The notes: generated by a model not told the origin, from the letters alone. 64,000 nucleotides of DNA from Nitrospirota bacterium (GCA_016214845.1 JACRMS010000026.1:62001-126000), one strand, 5' to 3'. Counted from the stretch's first letter, positions 41,746-50,746 are shown. Made by a program: numbers and translations.

Positions 41746-42436
41746 CTTTGAAAAGGCCATAGGCTACAAGTTCAGGAAGAAGTCTCTGTTAAAAGAGTCT
41801 CTTACTCACAAGTCCTATGCCCATGAACAACAAAAAAACCATCCCTCTTTCAATGAGCGCATGGAATTTCTCGGAGACGCCGTACTCGAATTGATCATCA
41901 GCGAATACATTTATACCACATACCCGGAATATACCGAGGCGGATCTTTCAAGGATCAAGGCATATGCCGTTCAGGAGGCCACACTGGCAGAGGTCTCAAT
42001 TGCGATCAACATCGGAGAATATCTCAGCCTCGGCAGGGGAGAGGAAATGACAGGAGGCAGAAAGAAGGCTTCCCTTCTTGCCGACGCCTTTGAGGCAGTG
42101 CTTGCGGCGATATACCTTGACAGCAGTTATAAAAAGGCAAAGGAATTTGTCCTTAAACATCTCGCGCACAAAATAGAAGAGCTTACGGTAACGAACTTTA
42201 TCTTTGACTTTAAAACCAAACTGCAGGAAGTTTCCCAGGCGCAGTTCAGCGTGCTGCCGAGGTATATTATTCATAAGGAAGAAGGGCCTGAGCACAGGAA
42301 GACCTTTGAGGTAAAGGTCTTTATCAACCAGGATTTCTTTGGCTCAGGCAAGGGAAAAACAAAAAAGGCCGCTGCGCAGAAGGCCGCGGAGGCAGCTCTG
42401 AAGAAGATCAAGAAGACCCATGAAACTGACATATAA
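41714..42436 (+). CDS. rnc: Ribonuclease III
   Basis: The start chosen is the ATG at 41714 (240 aa); an in-frame start at 41678 would overlap fabF even more. The catalytic signature NERMEFLGDAVLELIISEY is present with its Glu/Asp metal ligands, and the second acidic site lies in ADAFEAVLAAIYLD. A double-stranded RNA-binding domain follows (about 165-235), ending with KGKTKKAAAQKAAEAALKKI. It processes rRNA and other duplex RNA. The position between fabF and purM is a tight overlap arrangement. Confidence 0.95.
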   Translation: MRASSSENLADFEKAIGYKFRKKSLLKESLTHKSYAHEQQKNHPSFNERMEFLGDAVLELIISEYIYTTYPEYTEADLSRIKAYAVQEATLAEVSIAINIGEYLSLGRGEEMTGGRKKASLLADAFEAVLAAIYLDSSYKKAKEFVLKHLAHKIEELTVTNFIFDFKTKLQEVSQAQFSVLPRYIIHKEEGPEHRKTFEVKVFINQDFFGSGKGKTKKAAAQKAAEAALKKIKKTHETDI

Positions 42437-43454
42437 AACATCAGGCGTTGACATTGATAAAGGCAACAGGCTTGTCGATATTATCAAGCCGCTTGCGCGC
42501 GCGACCTTTTCGTCAAACGTTATAAATGAAATAGGCTCCTTCGGCGCATTTTTTAAAATTGATAATTCCAAGTATCAGAACCCCGTTCTTGTCAGCGGCA
42601 CTGACGGCGTGGGCACAAAATTGAAGATCGCCTTCATGATGAACAAACATGATACCGTAGGGATGGACCTTGTCGCAATGAGTGTGAATGACATCCTTAC
42701 AAGCGGGGCGAAGCCGCTGTTCTTCCTCGATTACTTTGCGACAGGAAAACTCTCAACAAAGACCGCTGGAGACGTCATCAAAGGGATAGCAAACGGCTGC
42801 AAGATGTCTGACTGTTCGCTCATCGGCGGAGAGACAGCGGAGATGCCGGGGTTTTACAGCGATGGAGAATACGACCTTGCCGGATTTGCAGTCGGTATAG
42901 TGGACAAGAACAAGATCATCAACGGTTCCGGGATCAATAACGGAGACATCCTGATCGGCCTTTCATCCAGCGGGCTTCACAGCAACGGGTATTCGCTTGC
43001 GAGAAAAGTGTTCTTCGATGTAAAAAAATACGGCCCGGGCAAGCAGATAAGAGAACTCGGCTGCTCCATCGGTGAAGAGCTGCTGAAGCCGACAAGGATC
43101 TACGTGAAAAGCGTCCTGAAGGTCATGCAGAATTTCAGCATCAAAGGGATTGCACATATTACCGGCGGAGGGATAACTGAAAATCTCCCGCGAATTATTC
43201 CCCAGAGCAAAAGGTTGAAGTTCATCATTAAAAATGACAGTTGGCCGGTCCATGATATATTTCAGCTCATCCAGCATATGGGCAATGTTGAAAAAGCGGA
43301 GATGTACAAGACCTTCAATATGGGGATCGGCATGATACTGGTGGTAAATAATTCAGACGCAAGAAAGGTCCTGCAAAAATTCGAAATGCTTGGTGAAAAG
43401 GCATTCGTGATCGGATATGTTGATAAAGGCCCTAAGTGTGTTGAATATGTCTGA
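42420..43454 (+). CDS. purM: Phosphoribosylformylglycinamidine cyclo-ligase (AIR synthetase)
   Basis: 344 aa. It has SGTDGVGTKLKIA, GMDLVAMSVNDILTSGA, LIGGETAEMPG and HITGGGITENLPR, the canonical PurM motifs. It catalyses the fifth step of purine synthesis (FGAM to AIR, ATP-dependent). It overlaps rnc by 17 bp. In many genomes purN follows directly; here a cas6 fragment and a VapBC module intervene before purN at 44387. Confidence 0.96.
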   Translation: MKLTYKTSGVDIDKGNRLVDIIKPLARATFSSNVINEIGSFGAFFKIDNSKYQNPVLVSGTDGVGTKLKIAFMMNKHDTVGMDLVAMSVNDILTSGAKPLFFLDYFATGKLSTKTAGDVIKGIANGCKMSDCSLIGGETAEMPGFYSDGEYDLAGFAVGIVDKNKIINGSGINNGDILIGLSSSGLHSNGYSLARKVFFDVKKYGPGKQIRELGCSIGEELLKPTRIYVKSVLKVMQNFSIKGIAHITGGGITENLPRIIPQSKRLKFIIKNDSWPVHDIFQLIQHMGNVEKAEMYKTFNMGIGMILVVNNSDARKVLQKFEMLGEKAFVIGYVDKGPKCVEYV

Positions 43455-43511
43455 TTAAGCAACGCTTACTCTATTCTTAAAAATTGAAAACCGTGGGGCA
43501 GGGAGAAGGTT

Positions 43512-43652
43512 TTGAATATTGAGTTTCCGTTCAAGAAATTTGAATTCCAATTAATACCTGAAGAACCAATAATCCTTACTTCGTATAAAGGCTCCACATT
43601 AAGAGGCGGCTTCGGCAATGCATTCAAAAAAGTCGTCTGCTATACCTTATAA
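43512..43652 (+). pseudogene. Remnant of a cas6-type CRISPR endoribonuclease gene
   Basis: A 46-codon ORF starts at TTG 43512 with GGAGAAGG upstream. It reads FPFKKFEFQLIPEEPIIL followed by SYKGSTLRGGFGNAFKKVVC and then stops. The L-x-x-Y-K-G-S-T-L-R-G-G-F-G-x-A-F-K-K-V-V-C pattern is the N-terminus of Cas6-like RAMP proteins, which normally continue for about 200-250 residues. The rest is absent, and the vapC stop overlaps its end. No other cas gene or CRISPR array is in the window. Confidence 0.68.
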
Positions 43653-44035
43653 ATTTTAACACCCGGTATTTGTTCAAAATGCTTGTCGAGGGTAAACACA
43701 GAGAGGTTATGTTCTATGGCAATGGACGCGATAAAAATATCTGATAACGGCAAGGTCACGCCTTTTCTTTTTAAAGAGGCGGAAAGGTCTGCTGATTTTT
43801 TCCATAATGGCCTGGACATTTCGAGATATTCCATACCGGACAATGCCTCAGCTATTTGTTTTTTTTCAGTCTCTGATCTTACTCCCTGCAGAAGTTCAAA
43901 AAGAACAATGCCGCAGGTCCATACGGAGTTCTTGATTATAAGCGACTCAAGTCTTTTGCCTGTTGGCGATTCCAGCTTGAAGAACTCTATCCATACGCTT
44001 GTGTCAGCCAATATCCCTTTACTTTTTTCTTCCAT
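43640..44035 (-). CDS. vapC: PIN-domain toxin of a VapBC module
   Basis: 131 aa. It is a PIN fold with acidic residues in ILADTSVWIEFF (Asp11), LFELLQG (Glu) and LSDIFIASIA, plus a final FTLDKHFEQI. It is likely a Mg-dependent RNase. The start overlaps the antitoxin gene by 17 bp, the usual arrangement. The stop lies on top of the cas6 remnant's end on the other strand, marking a recombination boundary. Confidence 0.92.
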   Translation of the reverse strand: MEEKSKGILADTSVWIEFFKLESPTGKRLESLIIKNSVWTCGIVLFELLQGVRSETEKKQIAEALSGMEYLEMSRPLWKKSADLSASLKRKGVTLPLSDIFIASIAIEHNLSVFTLDKHFEQIPGVKIYKV

Positions 44036-44258
44036 GCTGCTTCTCCCGTTCTTTCTGCGCCTTCATCTCCAGTTCCTCTTCCTTCTGCCAGTCGTAATCA
44101 ATCTGCACTTTACCTCTAAGCGCAATAAGCTCTTTAACTTTTTTCTGCCTTACAAATGCCTTCATGGCAGTAATGATGGCGTTTGTTTTAGACTTTTCGC
44201 CGGAGAGCTTCTGCACTTCGGAAACGAGGTTATCGGGTATGTTTAATGTCGCACGCAT
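44019..44258 (-). CDS. vapB: VapB-type antitoxin
   Basis: About 79 aa from the ATG at 44258; an ATG three codons further up (44267) is possible. The N-terminus MRATLNIPDNLVSEVQKLSG is the ribbon-helix-helix DNA-binding pattern of DUF2191-type antitoxins, and the C-terminus is a charged helix that would wrap the toxin. It overlaps vapC. AGGAGG lies upstream. It is expected to repress its own promoter with VapC. Confidence 0.88.
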   Translation of the reverse strand: MRATLNIPDNLVSEVQKLSGEKSKTNAIITAMKAFVRQKKVKELIALRGKVQIDYDWQKEEELEMKAQKEREKQHGRKK

Positions 44259-44375
44259 ATCATGCACCTCCTTAATATGCTATTATTGTATGCAAAATAA
44301 AGCCATACGTCAAGAATGGGGACAGCAGATACGAGTGACTGGAATCGGGTGGTGGATGAATTTATTGCTTTAATT

Positions 44376-44381
44376 TATAAT
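44376..44381 (+). promoter_or_regulatory. -10 box immediately before purN start
   Basis: A perfect TATAAT ends five bases before the ATG of purN and there is no Shine-Dalgarno. The purN transcript is probably leaderless, with its own promoter on the far side of the inserted VapBC module. Confidence 0.45.
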
Positions 44382-44386
44382 TGACC

Positions 44387-45037
44387 ATGCTTACAATCGG
44401 CGTACTTGCCTCCGGCAGAGGCTCTAATTTCCAGTCAATCATCGACAGCATCGGTTCCGGTTTTATCAAGGCAAAGATCGCGGTCCTTATAACCGACAAC
44501 CCTAACTCGTTCGCGATAGAGCGCGCTAAGAAACACGGCATCGAACCGCTCGTGTTAAGGCCACGAGACTTTTCTGACAAGAACACTTATTACTCTCATA
44601 TCGCTGAGGAACTGAAAAAGAGGGACGTTGAATTGGTTGTCCTCGCGGGCTTCATGAGAGTGGTCGGCAAGGCGCTCATTGAGCGGTACCGGGATAAAAT
44701 CATGAACATCCACCCTGCCCTGCTCCCCTCATTTCCCGGACTACACGGACAGAAACAGGCTGTTGATTACGGGGTGAAGATCTCCGGCTGCACCGTGCAT
44801 TTTGTAGATGAAGGAATGGACACCGGGGCGATAATCATTCAGGCCGCTGTCCCGGCGTATCATGATGACAATGAAGACACTCTTTCGGAAAGAATATTGA
44901 AACAGGAACACAGGATATTCCCGTATGCGATAAAACTTTATTCAGAAGGCAGGATCTCGGTTGAAGGACGAAAGGTAATAATCAAAGGCGACAGAGAAGA
45001 TTCCCTGCTGATCAACCCGCCGCTTTCTTCTCCATAG
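44387..45037 (+). CDS. purN: Phosphoribosylglycinamide formyltransferase
   Basis: 216 aa from the ATG at 44387 (a TTG two codons earlier exists). The motifs are LASGRGSNFQSIID, VVLAGFMRVVGK, the catalytic region INIHPALLPSFPGLHG with Asn/His, and a downstream Asp in HFVDEGMDTG. It transfers formyl from 10-formyl-THF to GAR in purine synthesis. It is partner to purM but separated from it. The 3' end overlaps the large convergent activase gene by 26 bp. Confidence 0.95.
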   Translation: MLTIGVLASGRGSNFQSIIDSIGSGFIKAKIAVLITDNPNSFAIERAKKHGIEPLVLRPRDFSDKNTYYSHIAEELKKRDVELVVLAGFMRVVGKALIERYRDKIMNIHPALLPSFPGLHGQKQAVDYGVKISGCTVHFVDEGMDTGAIIIQAAVPAYHDDNEDTLSERILKQEHRIFPYAIKLYSEGRISVEGRKVIIKGDREDSLLINPPLSSP

Positions 45038-48000
45038 ATTCCCCCGCCTGGTGCATGAACGCCTCAAGCTGTATCTCTGAGCACGTTGTCTCCGCGCCGT
45101 CGAAAGCGACGCTGAGACACGGCAAGGACGCGTCCTGTTTGAGTCCTTTCAGCAGGGCGCTGACGATGGTGCCGGGCATACAGCCGAATGGCATTGCGCT
45201 GATGATCCCCGAGGCGCCGTGTTTAACGAAATCCACTGCCTTGCCCATGCTAAGGACAGCCTCACCTTCAAAGGAATCATGCAGATACGGAGAGGCGTTT
45301 TTCAGTATCTCGGAGGTGGAAGGTTCTTTCACCGTCTTTAGAAATCCCTTAAACGGCTTTGCGAATTTGTGTTCTATCCTGCTTTGAACAAACCTTGTGG
45401 CTACCGTGCTAAGTAAATCCTTTGCGAGCTGCTGGGTGAACAGATCATTGCGCAGCCTGACGAGTGATTTCCTCAGCGACATAAGGTTCACATAATAAAT
45501 CCATTCTTCCACAGGGGCCAGCCACACCTCCCCGCCCAGGGCCTCGATCTTTCTGATAAGGTTTTCATTTGCAAACGTATTGTGCCTGACAAATATCTCT
45601 CCAATGATCCCTATGAGCGGCCTTTTCTCTTCACTCTTTTTTAACTCTGAAAAATCCCTGCGCATGTCTCTGAAAAGCGCGTCCATCGCGCCGTTATCGC
45701 TCTTCAGGGCCGTGCTTATCTTTTTCAGATACTCCTGGTAGAGGCGGTCTGTCTCGCCTTTATTGATCTCATAGGGCCTTGTCTCATGAAGACATTTCAT
45801 CAGGAGCTCAACCGCGATGATCCCTCTCCATGCCTGTTTTGTAAAGTCCTTTCCAACCATGCCGAGCACTGTATAAAGGGACTCATCCTGGTTGGGTGAA
45901 AAGATCGGGACGTCCGGGAAACCGACCTCATCAAGCACCAGCCTGTGGAAGACATTATATTGCCCGAAACGGCACGGGCCCGCGCCTGACGGCATGAAAA
46001 AGGCGGCCCTGTCAGGTTCGAAATCCTTTGACATAGTTTTCTTCACCATATCGCCTGTCGTAATTGCGCAAGGGTAACATTCCTTCCCTGATACATGACG
46101 TCTCCCGATCTTGACGGTCTCAGTGTCGGGGAGATTCATTACCTCGGCATCAAGCCCGCACTTCTCAAAAGCGGCCGCAATGCCAAACGCATGGTTCGAC
46201 ATGCGAGGTATATAAACAATTCTCTTATGAAGCGCGGAAGCGCGGAAGCGCGGAAACACTTTCTTTTCTTCTGATGTCTGTTCTCTGACTTCTGACTTCT
46301 GTATTCTGGCTTCTGACTTCTGACTTCTCTCTTCTGCCTTCTGCCCTTCGATGCTGTCAAGAAACGCCTCGCATCTTGTGATAACCCCGGCGTCTGCGCT
46401 GTGTTCATCAATCTCTATATTCAGATACGGCTTGCCCGCCATGGTCTCATTAAAGAAATGATGTATAAACGAATCAGGTCCGCAGGAGAAATTGCCGATG
46501 TAGAGCGCGAACAATTTAGGGTTGTCCTTTATTATCTCGGCGGCCCTCAGGATATTCTGACCGGACCTCCAGTACATGTTGGCCCACCTGCCTGAGATGT
46601 CGACAGAATCTAACGGCAAATAGTCCATGGGGATTGAAAACACACCGAGCGCGGCAAGCTTCTTCGGTATCTCAAGATTGATCCCGTTATCAAAGGCATT
46701 ATAGGGACGGCCGAGAATAACTATCGTCCTTCCGGTTATATTTGCCAGGACCTCCCCGCTGCGTTTTTTTATGGCGGAGGCAAACTCCTTCTGCGCGTGC
46801 TCCGCTTTTTCAAGAGCTTTCTTGATCGCGGTCTTTGTTATGTGAAAGGTTTTGAGATACTTAAACAATTCATCTACGAGATACTGCCTTCCCCTGTCAT
46901 GGTTGATAATCGGTTTTAGCAGTTTTACATTTCTAAAGGCTATCCCCGCAAGATAAGGCATGGTCTGGGCGTATGGACAGGCAAAGCTCCGGACGGATTC
47001 ACTGTCGGGGTTGAAGTTTATAAAGCTCGGCAGGAAGATCGCGTCGACATTTTTGTCAATCAGGTCTTTTATATGGCCGTGCGCGACCTTGTGCGGGAAA
47101 CAGCTTTCTGAAAGGATATTCTCGACGCCCTTGTTTATTATCTGCCTGTTCGTGCTGTTTGAAAGTTCAACTTCAAAACCGAGCTCCCAGAGCAGCGTGC
47201 TCCATAACGGCAAATGATCGTGGAAGAAAAATATCCTCGGAATTCCTATCCGAATATTATTTGGTCTTTGACTTCTGACTTCTTCATATTTATTGTGCGT
47301 CTTTGTGAGCAGCTCTTCTCTTTCAGCAAACAGGTCAGGCATGTTCTGCGAAGAAACCTTCTGCTTTCTCTTGACGTCATATTTTTCGCACCTGCTGCCG
47401 TAGTAGAGAGGTTCTTTTTCTCCCTCCACCTGGACCCTGTTGATCTCGCACAAATTATCGCAGCCCTTGCACATGAAGGACTTAATTTCGTAGCTGCTCT
47501 TTGAAAGGTCGAACCCCTTGAACCGTGAAGAGGTATCAACCCCCCTGTATCCCCCCTTACTATGGGGGGAATTTAAGGGGGGTGACTTCTGTATTCTGAC
47601 TTCTGACTTCTGACTTTCCATGTGCCTCTTCGCGATTATCGCCATGCCGATCGCGCCTGTTACGTCATGATGGGGCGGCACGATGATCTCCCTGCCGACA
47701 TAATTTTCAAAGGCCGCTACAACGGATTTATTGAAGGCGACTCCACCCTGGAAAAATATCTTTTTGCCGACGGCCCTGTCGCTGACAACGCGGTTTATAT
47801 AATTCTGGACGATGGAGTAAGCGAGCCCCGCGGTCAGGTCTTCTTTCGCGGCGCCCTTCTGCTGTTTTGAAAGGAGAGAATTTTCCATGAACACAGTGCA
47901 TCTCTCACCCAGGGAACATGGTTTCTCTGACTTAAAAGCGATCTCGGCAAATTCGTTCTTCACTGAAATACCGAGCTTCTCAGCCTGCTCCTCAAGGAAA

Positions 48001-49391
48001 GAGCCGGTACCGGCGGCGCACGCCTTGTTCATTTCAAAATCAACAATGATGCCGTCTCTAATGGAAATGTATTTTGAGTCCTGCCCGCCGATCTCAAAAA
48101 TAGTATCTACCTCAGGGTCAATTTCTATTGCTGCCTGCGCCTGCGCAGTGATCTCATTCTTCACAATATCCGCGCCTACAAAATCGGCGATCATATACCT
48201 GCCGGAGCCTGTTGTCCCGACACCGCAGATGTTTACCTTGTCTCCGACTTCAGCGCCTATCTCCTCAAGGCCCTGCTTAACGGCCTCAATGGGCCTTCCA
48301 GCCGTCATAAGATATCTCTTTGCAAGCAGCCTGCCCTCTTCATCAAGGACAGCAAGATTGGTGCTTATCGATCCGATGTCAATGCCGAGGAATGCGTTTA
48401 AAGGCAGTAACGGGGAACCCCAGAAGTCAAGAGGTTGAGAAGTTAAGAAGCTCTTACCTTCCCATCTTCTCATCTTCTCATCTTCTTCCTCACTTCTGTC
48501 TTCTGTCCTCTGCCCTCTGTCTTCTGCCTTCTGCCTGAGCGGTTTATGCCCGGCGGTATCGTCTTTCAGGGATTCAATTAATAATTTCAGCTTTGCTATA
48601 TCAAAAGGATTTTCTTTTCCTTCCTCCATGTCTTTCAGCGCTGCGCCTATCGCCGTCATTATCGCGAAGTGTTCCGGGATTATCAGGTTGTCCGCTGACA
48701 AAACTTCTCTGAACGCCCTGACAACCCCTTTGTTGGCAGCGACCCCGCCCTGGAAACTGATGGGCTGAGGCAGTTCCATGTTTTTGCATATGCTCCCTTT
48801 GAAATTTCTCGCAACCGCAAAACAGAGCCCAGCGACGATTTCCTCAACAGGCGTAGCTATCTGCTGGAGATGTATCATGTCGGATTTCGCGAAAACGCTG
48901 CACCTGCCGGCGATCCTTGGAGGGTGTTTGGATTTCAGAGACATGTCGCTGAATTCCTCAATAGCGAGGTTCAGCCTCTCTGCCTGCTGGTCGATAAATG
49001 ACCCCGTGCCTGCGGCGCACGCGGAGTTCATGGAGAATTCTTTGATCGCCCCTTTTTCAAGGAGGATGAGTTTTGAATCTTCGCCGCCCATTTCCATGAC
49101 GGTTTTGACGTCTGGGAAAAATTTCCTGGTTGAATAACTGATGGCGACGACCTCATTTACAGGTTTGATGCCGAACGCGCCGGCAATAATTTTACCGGCT
49201 GAACCGGTAACGGAGAGTGACAGGTCCGGCTCTGAAGGCATGGGCGTTATGCCTTTTAGTAATTCATAAGCAGCCGCGAGCGGATTACCCTTGTGCCTGA
49301 CGTATCTGGTCTCAAGGATATTTCCTGCGATATCCAATATTGCAAATTTTACGCTTACTGAACCTGCATCAAGTCCTATGAATCTCTTCAT
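45012..49391 (-). CDS. Large acyl-CoA dehydratase activase/HgdB-type fusion protein
   Basis: 1459 aa in four parts. Two ASKHA ATPase domains (about 1-275 and 335-588) each carry the GLDAGSVSVK/GIDIGSISTN type P-loop and SACAAGTGSF/KACAAGTGSF cluster-binding cysteine of 2-hydroxyacyl-CoA dehydratase activators. A DUF2229 region (about 640-1000) and an HgdB-like region (about 1060-1440) with CMPGTIV follow. It likely drives ATP-dependent low-potential electron transfer; the substrate is unknown. The three junctions between parts, at about 284-322, 589-617 and 1012-1055, are coded by dispersed repeats. Confidence 0.88.
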   Translation of the reverse strand: MKRFIGLDAGSVSVKFAILDIAGNILETRYVRHKGNPLAAAYELLKGITPMPSEPDLSLSVTGSAGKIIAGAFGIKPVNEVVAISYSTRKFFPDVKTVMEMGGEDSKLILLEKGAIKEFSMNSACAAGTGSFIDQQAERLNLAIEEFSDMSLKSKHPPRIAGRCSVFAKSDMIHLQQIATPVEEIVAGLCFAVARNFKGSICKNMELPQPISFQGGVAANKGVVRAFREVLSADNLIIPEHFAIMTAIGAALKDMEEGKENPFDIAKLKLLIESLKDDTAGHKPLRQKAEDRGQRTEDRSEEEDEKMRRWEGKSFLTSQPLDFWGSPLLPLNAFLGIDIGSISTNLAVLDEEGRLLAKRYLMTAGRPIEAVKQGLEEIGAEVGDKVNICGVGTTGSGRYMIADFVGADIVKNEITAQAQAAIEIDPEVDTIFEIGGQDSKYISIRDGIIVDFEMNKACAAGTGSFLEEQAEKLGISVKNEFAEIAFKSEKPCSLGERCTVFMENSLLSKQQKGAAKEDLTAGLAYSIVQNYINRVVSDRAVGKKIFFQGGVAFNKSVVAAFENYVGREIIVPPHHDVTGAIGMAIIAKRHMESQKSEVRIQKSPPLNSPHSKGGYRGVDTSSRFKGFDLSKSSYEIKSFMCKGCDNLCEINRVQVEGEKEPLYYGSRCEKYDVKRKQKVSSQNMPDLFAEREELLTKTHNKYEEVRSQRPNNIRIGIPRIFFFHDHLPLWSTLLWELGFEVELSNSTNRQIINKGVENILSESCFPHKVAHGHIKDLIDKNVDAIFLPSFINFNPDSESVRSFACPYAQTMPYLAGIAFRNVKLLKPIINHDRGRQYLVDELFKYLKTFHITKTAIKKALEKAEHAQKEFASAIKKRSGEVLANITGRTIVILGRPYNAFDNGINLEIPKKLAALGVFSIPMDYLPLDSVDISGRWANMYWRSGQNILRAAEIIKDNPKLFALYIGNFSCGPDSFIHHFFNETMAGKPYLNIEIDEHSADAGVITRCEAFLDSIEGQKAEERSQKSEARIQKSEVREQTSEEKKVFPRFRASALHKRIVYIPRMSNHAFGIAAAFEKCGLDAEVMNLPDTETVKIGRRHVSGKECYPCAITTGDMVKKTMSKDFEPDRAAFFMPSGAGPCRFGQYNVFHRLVLDEVGFPDVPIFSPNQDESLYTVLGMVGKDFTKQAWRGIIAVELLMKCLHETRPYEINKGETDRLYQEYLKKISTALKSDNGAMDALFRDMRRDFSELKKSEEKRPLIGIIGEIFVRHNTFANENLIRKIEALGGEVWLAPVEEWIYYVNLMSLRKSLVRLRNDLFTQQLAKDLLSTVATRFVQSRIEHKFAKPFKGFLKTVKEPSTSEILKNASPYLHDSFEGEAVLSMGKAVDFVKHGASGIISAMPFGCMPGTIVSALLKGLKQDASLPCLSVAFDGAETTCSEIQLEAFMHQAGESMEKKAAG
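46230..46355. repeat. Heptanucleotide repeat linker 3 in the activase gene
   Basis: Tandem cttctga / cttctgt units preceded by gcgcggaagcgcggaagcgc. On the coding (minus) strand they read as AGAAGTC-type units and translate as QKSEARIQKSEVREQ and similar. They lie between the DUF2229 and HgdB-like parts. Confidence 0.8.
47543..47622. repeat. Repeat linker 2 in the activase gene
   Basis: A ccccccttactatgggggga hairpin repeat plus two or three cttctgactt units. Translated it gives SQKSEVRIQKS and PPLNSPHSKGGYRGV, between the second ASKHA domain and the DUF2229 region. Confidence 0.8.
48425..48540. repeat. Repeat linker 1 in the activase gene
   Basis: Arms gtcaagaggttgagaagtta and cccatcttctcatcttct, followed by cttctgtcctctgc units. 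It translates as RQKAEDRGQRTEDRSEEEDE and so on, between the first and second ASKHA domains. Confidence 0.8.
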
Positions 49392-49401
49392 CAGGGCTTA
49401 C

Positions 49402-49707
49402 CTACTTTTTCAAGGCCTTGCCTAATCTTTTTTCAATGGACTTTACTTTTCCATTGATCCTGTCAGGCTTACCTTTTCTGTCGTCGATTGATATTGTCGT
49501 ATACACGCGGTCTTCAGACTTTAAGACCGTTTGATGGCATTCTTTAATTAACTTCAGGATCTCATTCCAGCTGCCTTCGATAACGGTGCCCATCGGGTTT
49601 ATTTTATAAGGCAGGCCGCTTTCATCAACTATCTTCAATACCCCGGCAAGCCGGTCGCCTATGCTGCTGCCTGCGCCTATTGGGATTATACTGAATTCTA
49701 CAAGCAT
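49402..49707 (-). CDS. MTH1187-family thiamine-binding protein
   Basis: 101 aa. It is a ferredoxin-like fold of the MTH1187/YkoF type, with VEFSIIPIGAGSSIG at the start, PYKINPMGTVIEGSWNEIL in the middle and RVYTTISIDDRKGK near the end. Family members bind thiamine or related cofactors as small oligomers. It lies 10 bp upstream of the activase gene and is co-directional. The physiological role is unclear. Confidence 0.88.
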   Translation of the reverse strand: MLVEFSIIPIGAGSSIGDRLAGVLKIVDESGLPYKINPMGTVIEGSWNEILKLIKECHQTVLKSEDRVYTTISIDDRKGKPDRINGKVKSIEKRLGKALKK

Positions 49708-49731
49708 CTTCCCCCCCCTTTTTTTAGAGTT

Positions 49732-49763
49732 GTCAGTGTCAGTCTTTATTTCCTGACACTGAC
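49732..49763. repeat. CAGTGTCAG hairpin repeat
   Basis: gtcagtgtcag (49732-49742) and ctgacactgac (49753-49763) form a perfect 11-bp stem, followed by further cactgacact copies. It lies between the YtxH and thiamine-binding genes, has no T-run on either side, and belongs to the same class of short dispersed repeats. Confidence 0.65.
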
Positions 49764-49778
49764 ACTATTCACTGACAC

Positions 49779-50090
49779 TTAACCCTTGGAAAGCTTTTCC
49801 TTCTCTTTCTCGTAAGCCTCTTTGCCTGCGTCTATAGCCGTGGAGATAAGTGATTTCTTATCTTCAACATAATGCTTGCCGTGCTCTACCGCGGACGTGA
49901 CTTTTTCTTTGACCTGCCCCGCATATTCCGTGGCTTTTTTTCTGGTATCGTCGGCAAACTCCTTTATCTTCTCTCTCGTCTCTTTACCCGACTGCGGAGC
50001 GGTCAATAGCGCGATCCCGGCCCCTACAACACCGCCTAAAACAAATGCAAGAAGAACACTCCCTGCTGAAAACCCTCTGTCGTCATTCAT
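49779..50090 (-). CDS. YtxH-domain membrane protein
   Basis: 103 aa. A single N-terminal transmembrane helix with the glycine-rich VLGGVVGAGIALLTAPQSGKE pattern of YtxH proteins is followed by a charged coiled coil (KEKVTSAVEHGKHYVEDKK). It is probably inner-membrane with a cytosolic helix. The gene directly follows the DUF948 gene (4 bp apart), a common pairing. It may be an envelope stress protein; function not proven. Confidence 0.88.
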   Translation of the reverse strand: MNDDRGFSAGSVLLAFVLGGVVGAGIALLTAPQSGKETREKIKEFADDTRKKATEYAGQVKEKVTSAVEHGKHYVEDKKSLISTAIDAGKEAYEKEKEKLSKG

Positions 50091-50094
50091 TGTC

Positions 50095-50484
50095 TTAACC
50101 TCCTTTTTTAATTATTCCCTGCGCCAATACGCTCAGGGCGGTTTTTATTCCGGTCCCAAAACTCGATGTCGTGACCGAAAGCGCTGTTTGTATATTGCGG
50201 ATAAAGTTGTTTATGTCCCCGATGATCGCCCCGGTCTCACCCACTGCCTTTGTCAAATGCTGTACGTCGCTGATCGACTGGTCCAGCTTTGCGGCGATCT
50301 GGTTTGTTTTGTCCACGGTCTCATTAAGCCTGGCAATCAGCGGATTTAATGACGCCTGAGTGGTCCTTAAAAATTCCTCGGCAGCCTTTGCAGTTCTCGT
50401 AATCTGCAGGATGGCGGGAATTAAAAACGCCACCAGCACGATCAATGCACCAGCTATGATTCCCCAGAAAAATTGCGTTTGCAT
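50095..50484 (-). CDS. DUF948-type membrane protein
   Basis: 129 aa. One N-terminal transmembrane helix (about 6-26) is followed by a long coiled coil of methyl-accepting-protein-like heptads (LNETVDKTNQIAAKLDQSI). This matches DUF948 proteins, which usually sit next to YtxH genes as here. GAGCGC is close to the ATG. No enzymatic motif. Confidence 0.82.
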   Translation of the reverse strand: MQTQFFWGIIAGALIVLVAFLIPAILQITRTAKAAEEFLRTTQASLNPLIARLNETVDKTNQIAAKLDQSISDVQHLTKAVGETGAIIGDINNFIRNIQTALSVTTSSFGTGIKTALSVLAQGIIKKGG

Positions 50485-50616
50485 ATAGCGCTCCTCTTTG
50501 TTCTTTATTTATTGATAATGCAAAGGCCTGTATTGTTAGAAAGCATTTTACCAATATAAAGGAAAGGTTGCAAGCGATTTTTTCCGCTATTTTTCACCCG
50601 CTGCCGCACTTATTTC

Positions 50617-50644
50617 TTGACTATTGCCGGGAGAATGATAAAAT
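50617..50644 (+). promoter_or_regulatory. ftsH promoter
   Basis: TTGACT (50617-50622), a 16-bp spacer and TAAAAT (50639-50644). The start point would be near 50651. No heat-shock type (sigma-32) box is seen. Confidence 0.6.
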
Positions 50645-50746
50645 AATGCTAATCAATTTTCTTTAAAACGGATTATTGGAAATTTCAAAAGAGGTGAAAA
50701 TAAAATAACTCCTTCCGACGGCAAACCAAAAAATCTGCAGTGGATA

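Noticed and set aside
46230-46355. Mini CRISPR array in the CTTCTGA repeats
   Set aside because: Units are about 7 nt, tandem and without spacers, and they are part of an open reading frame.
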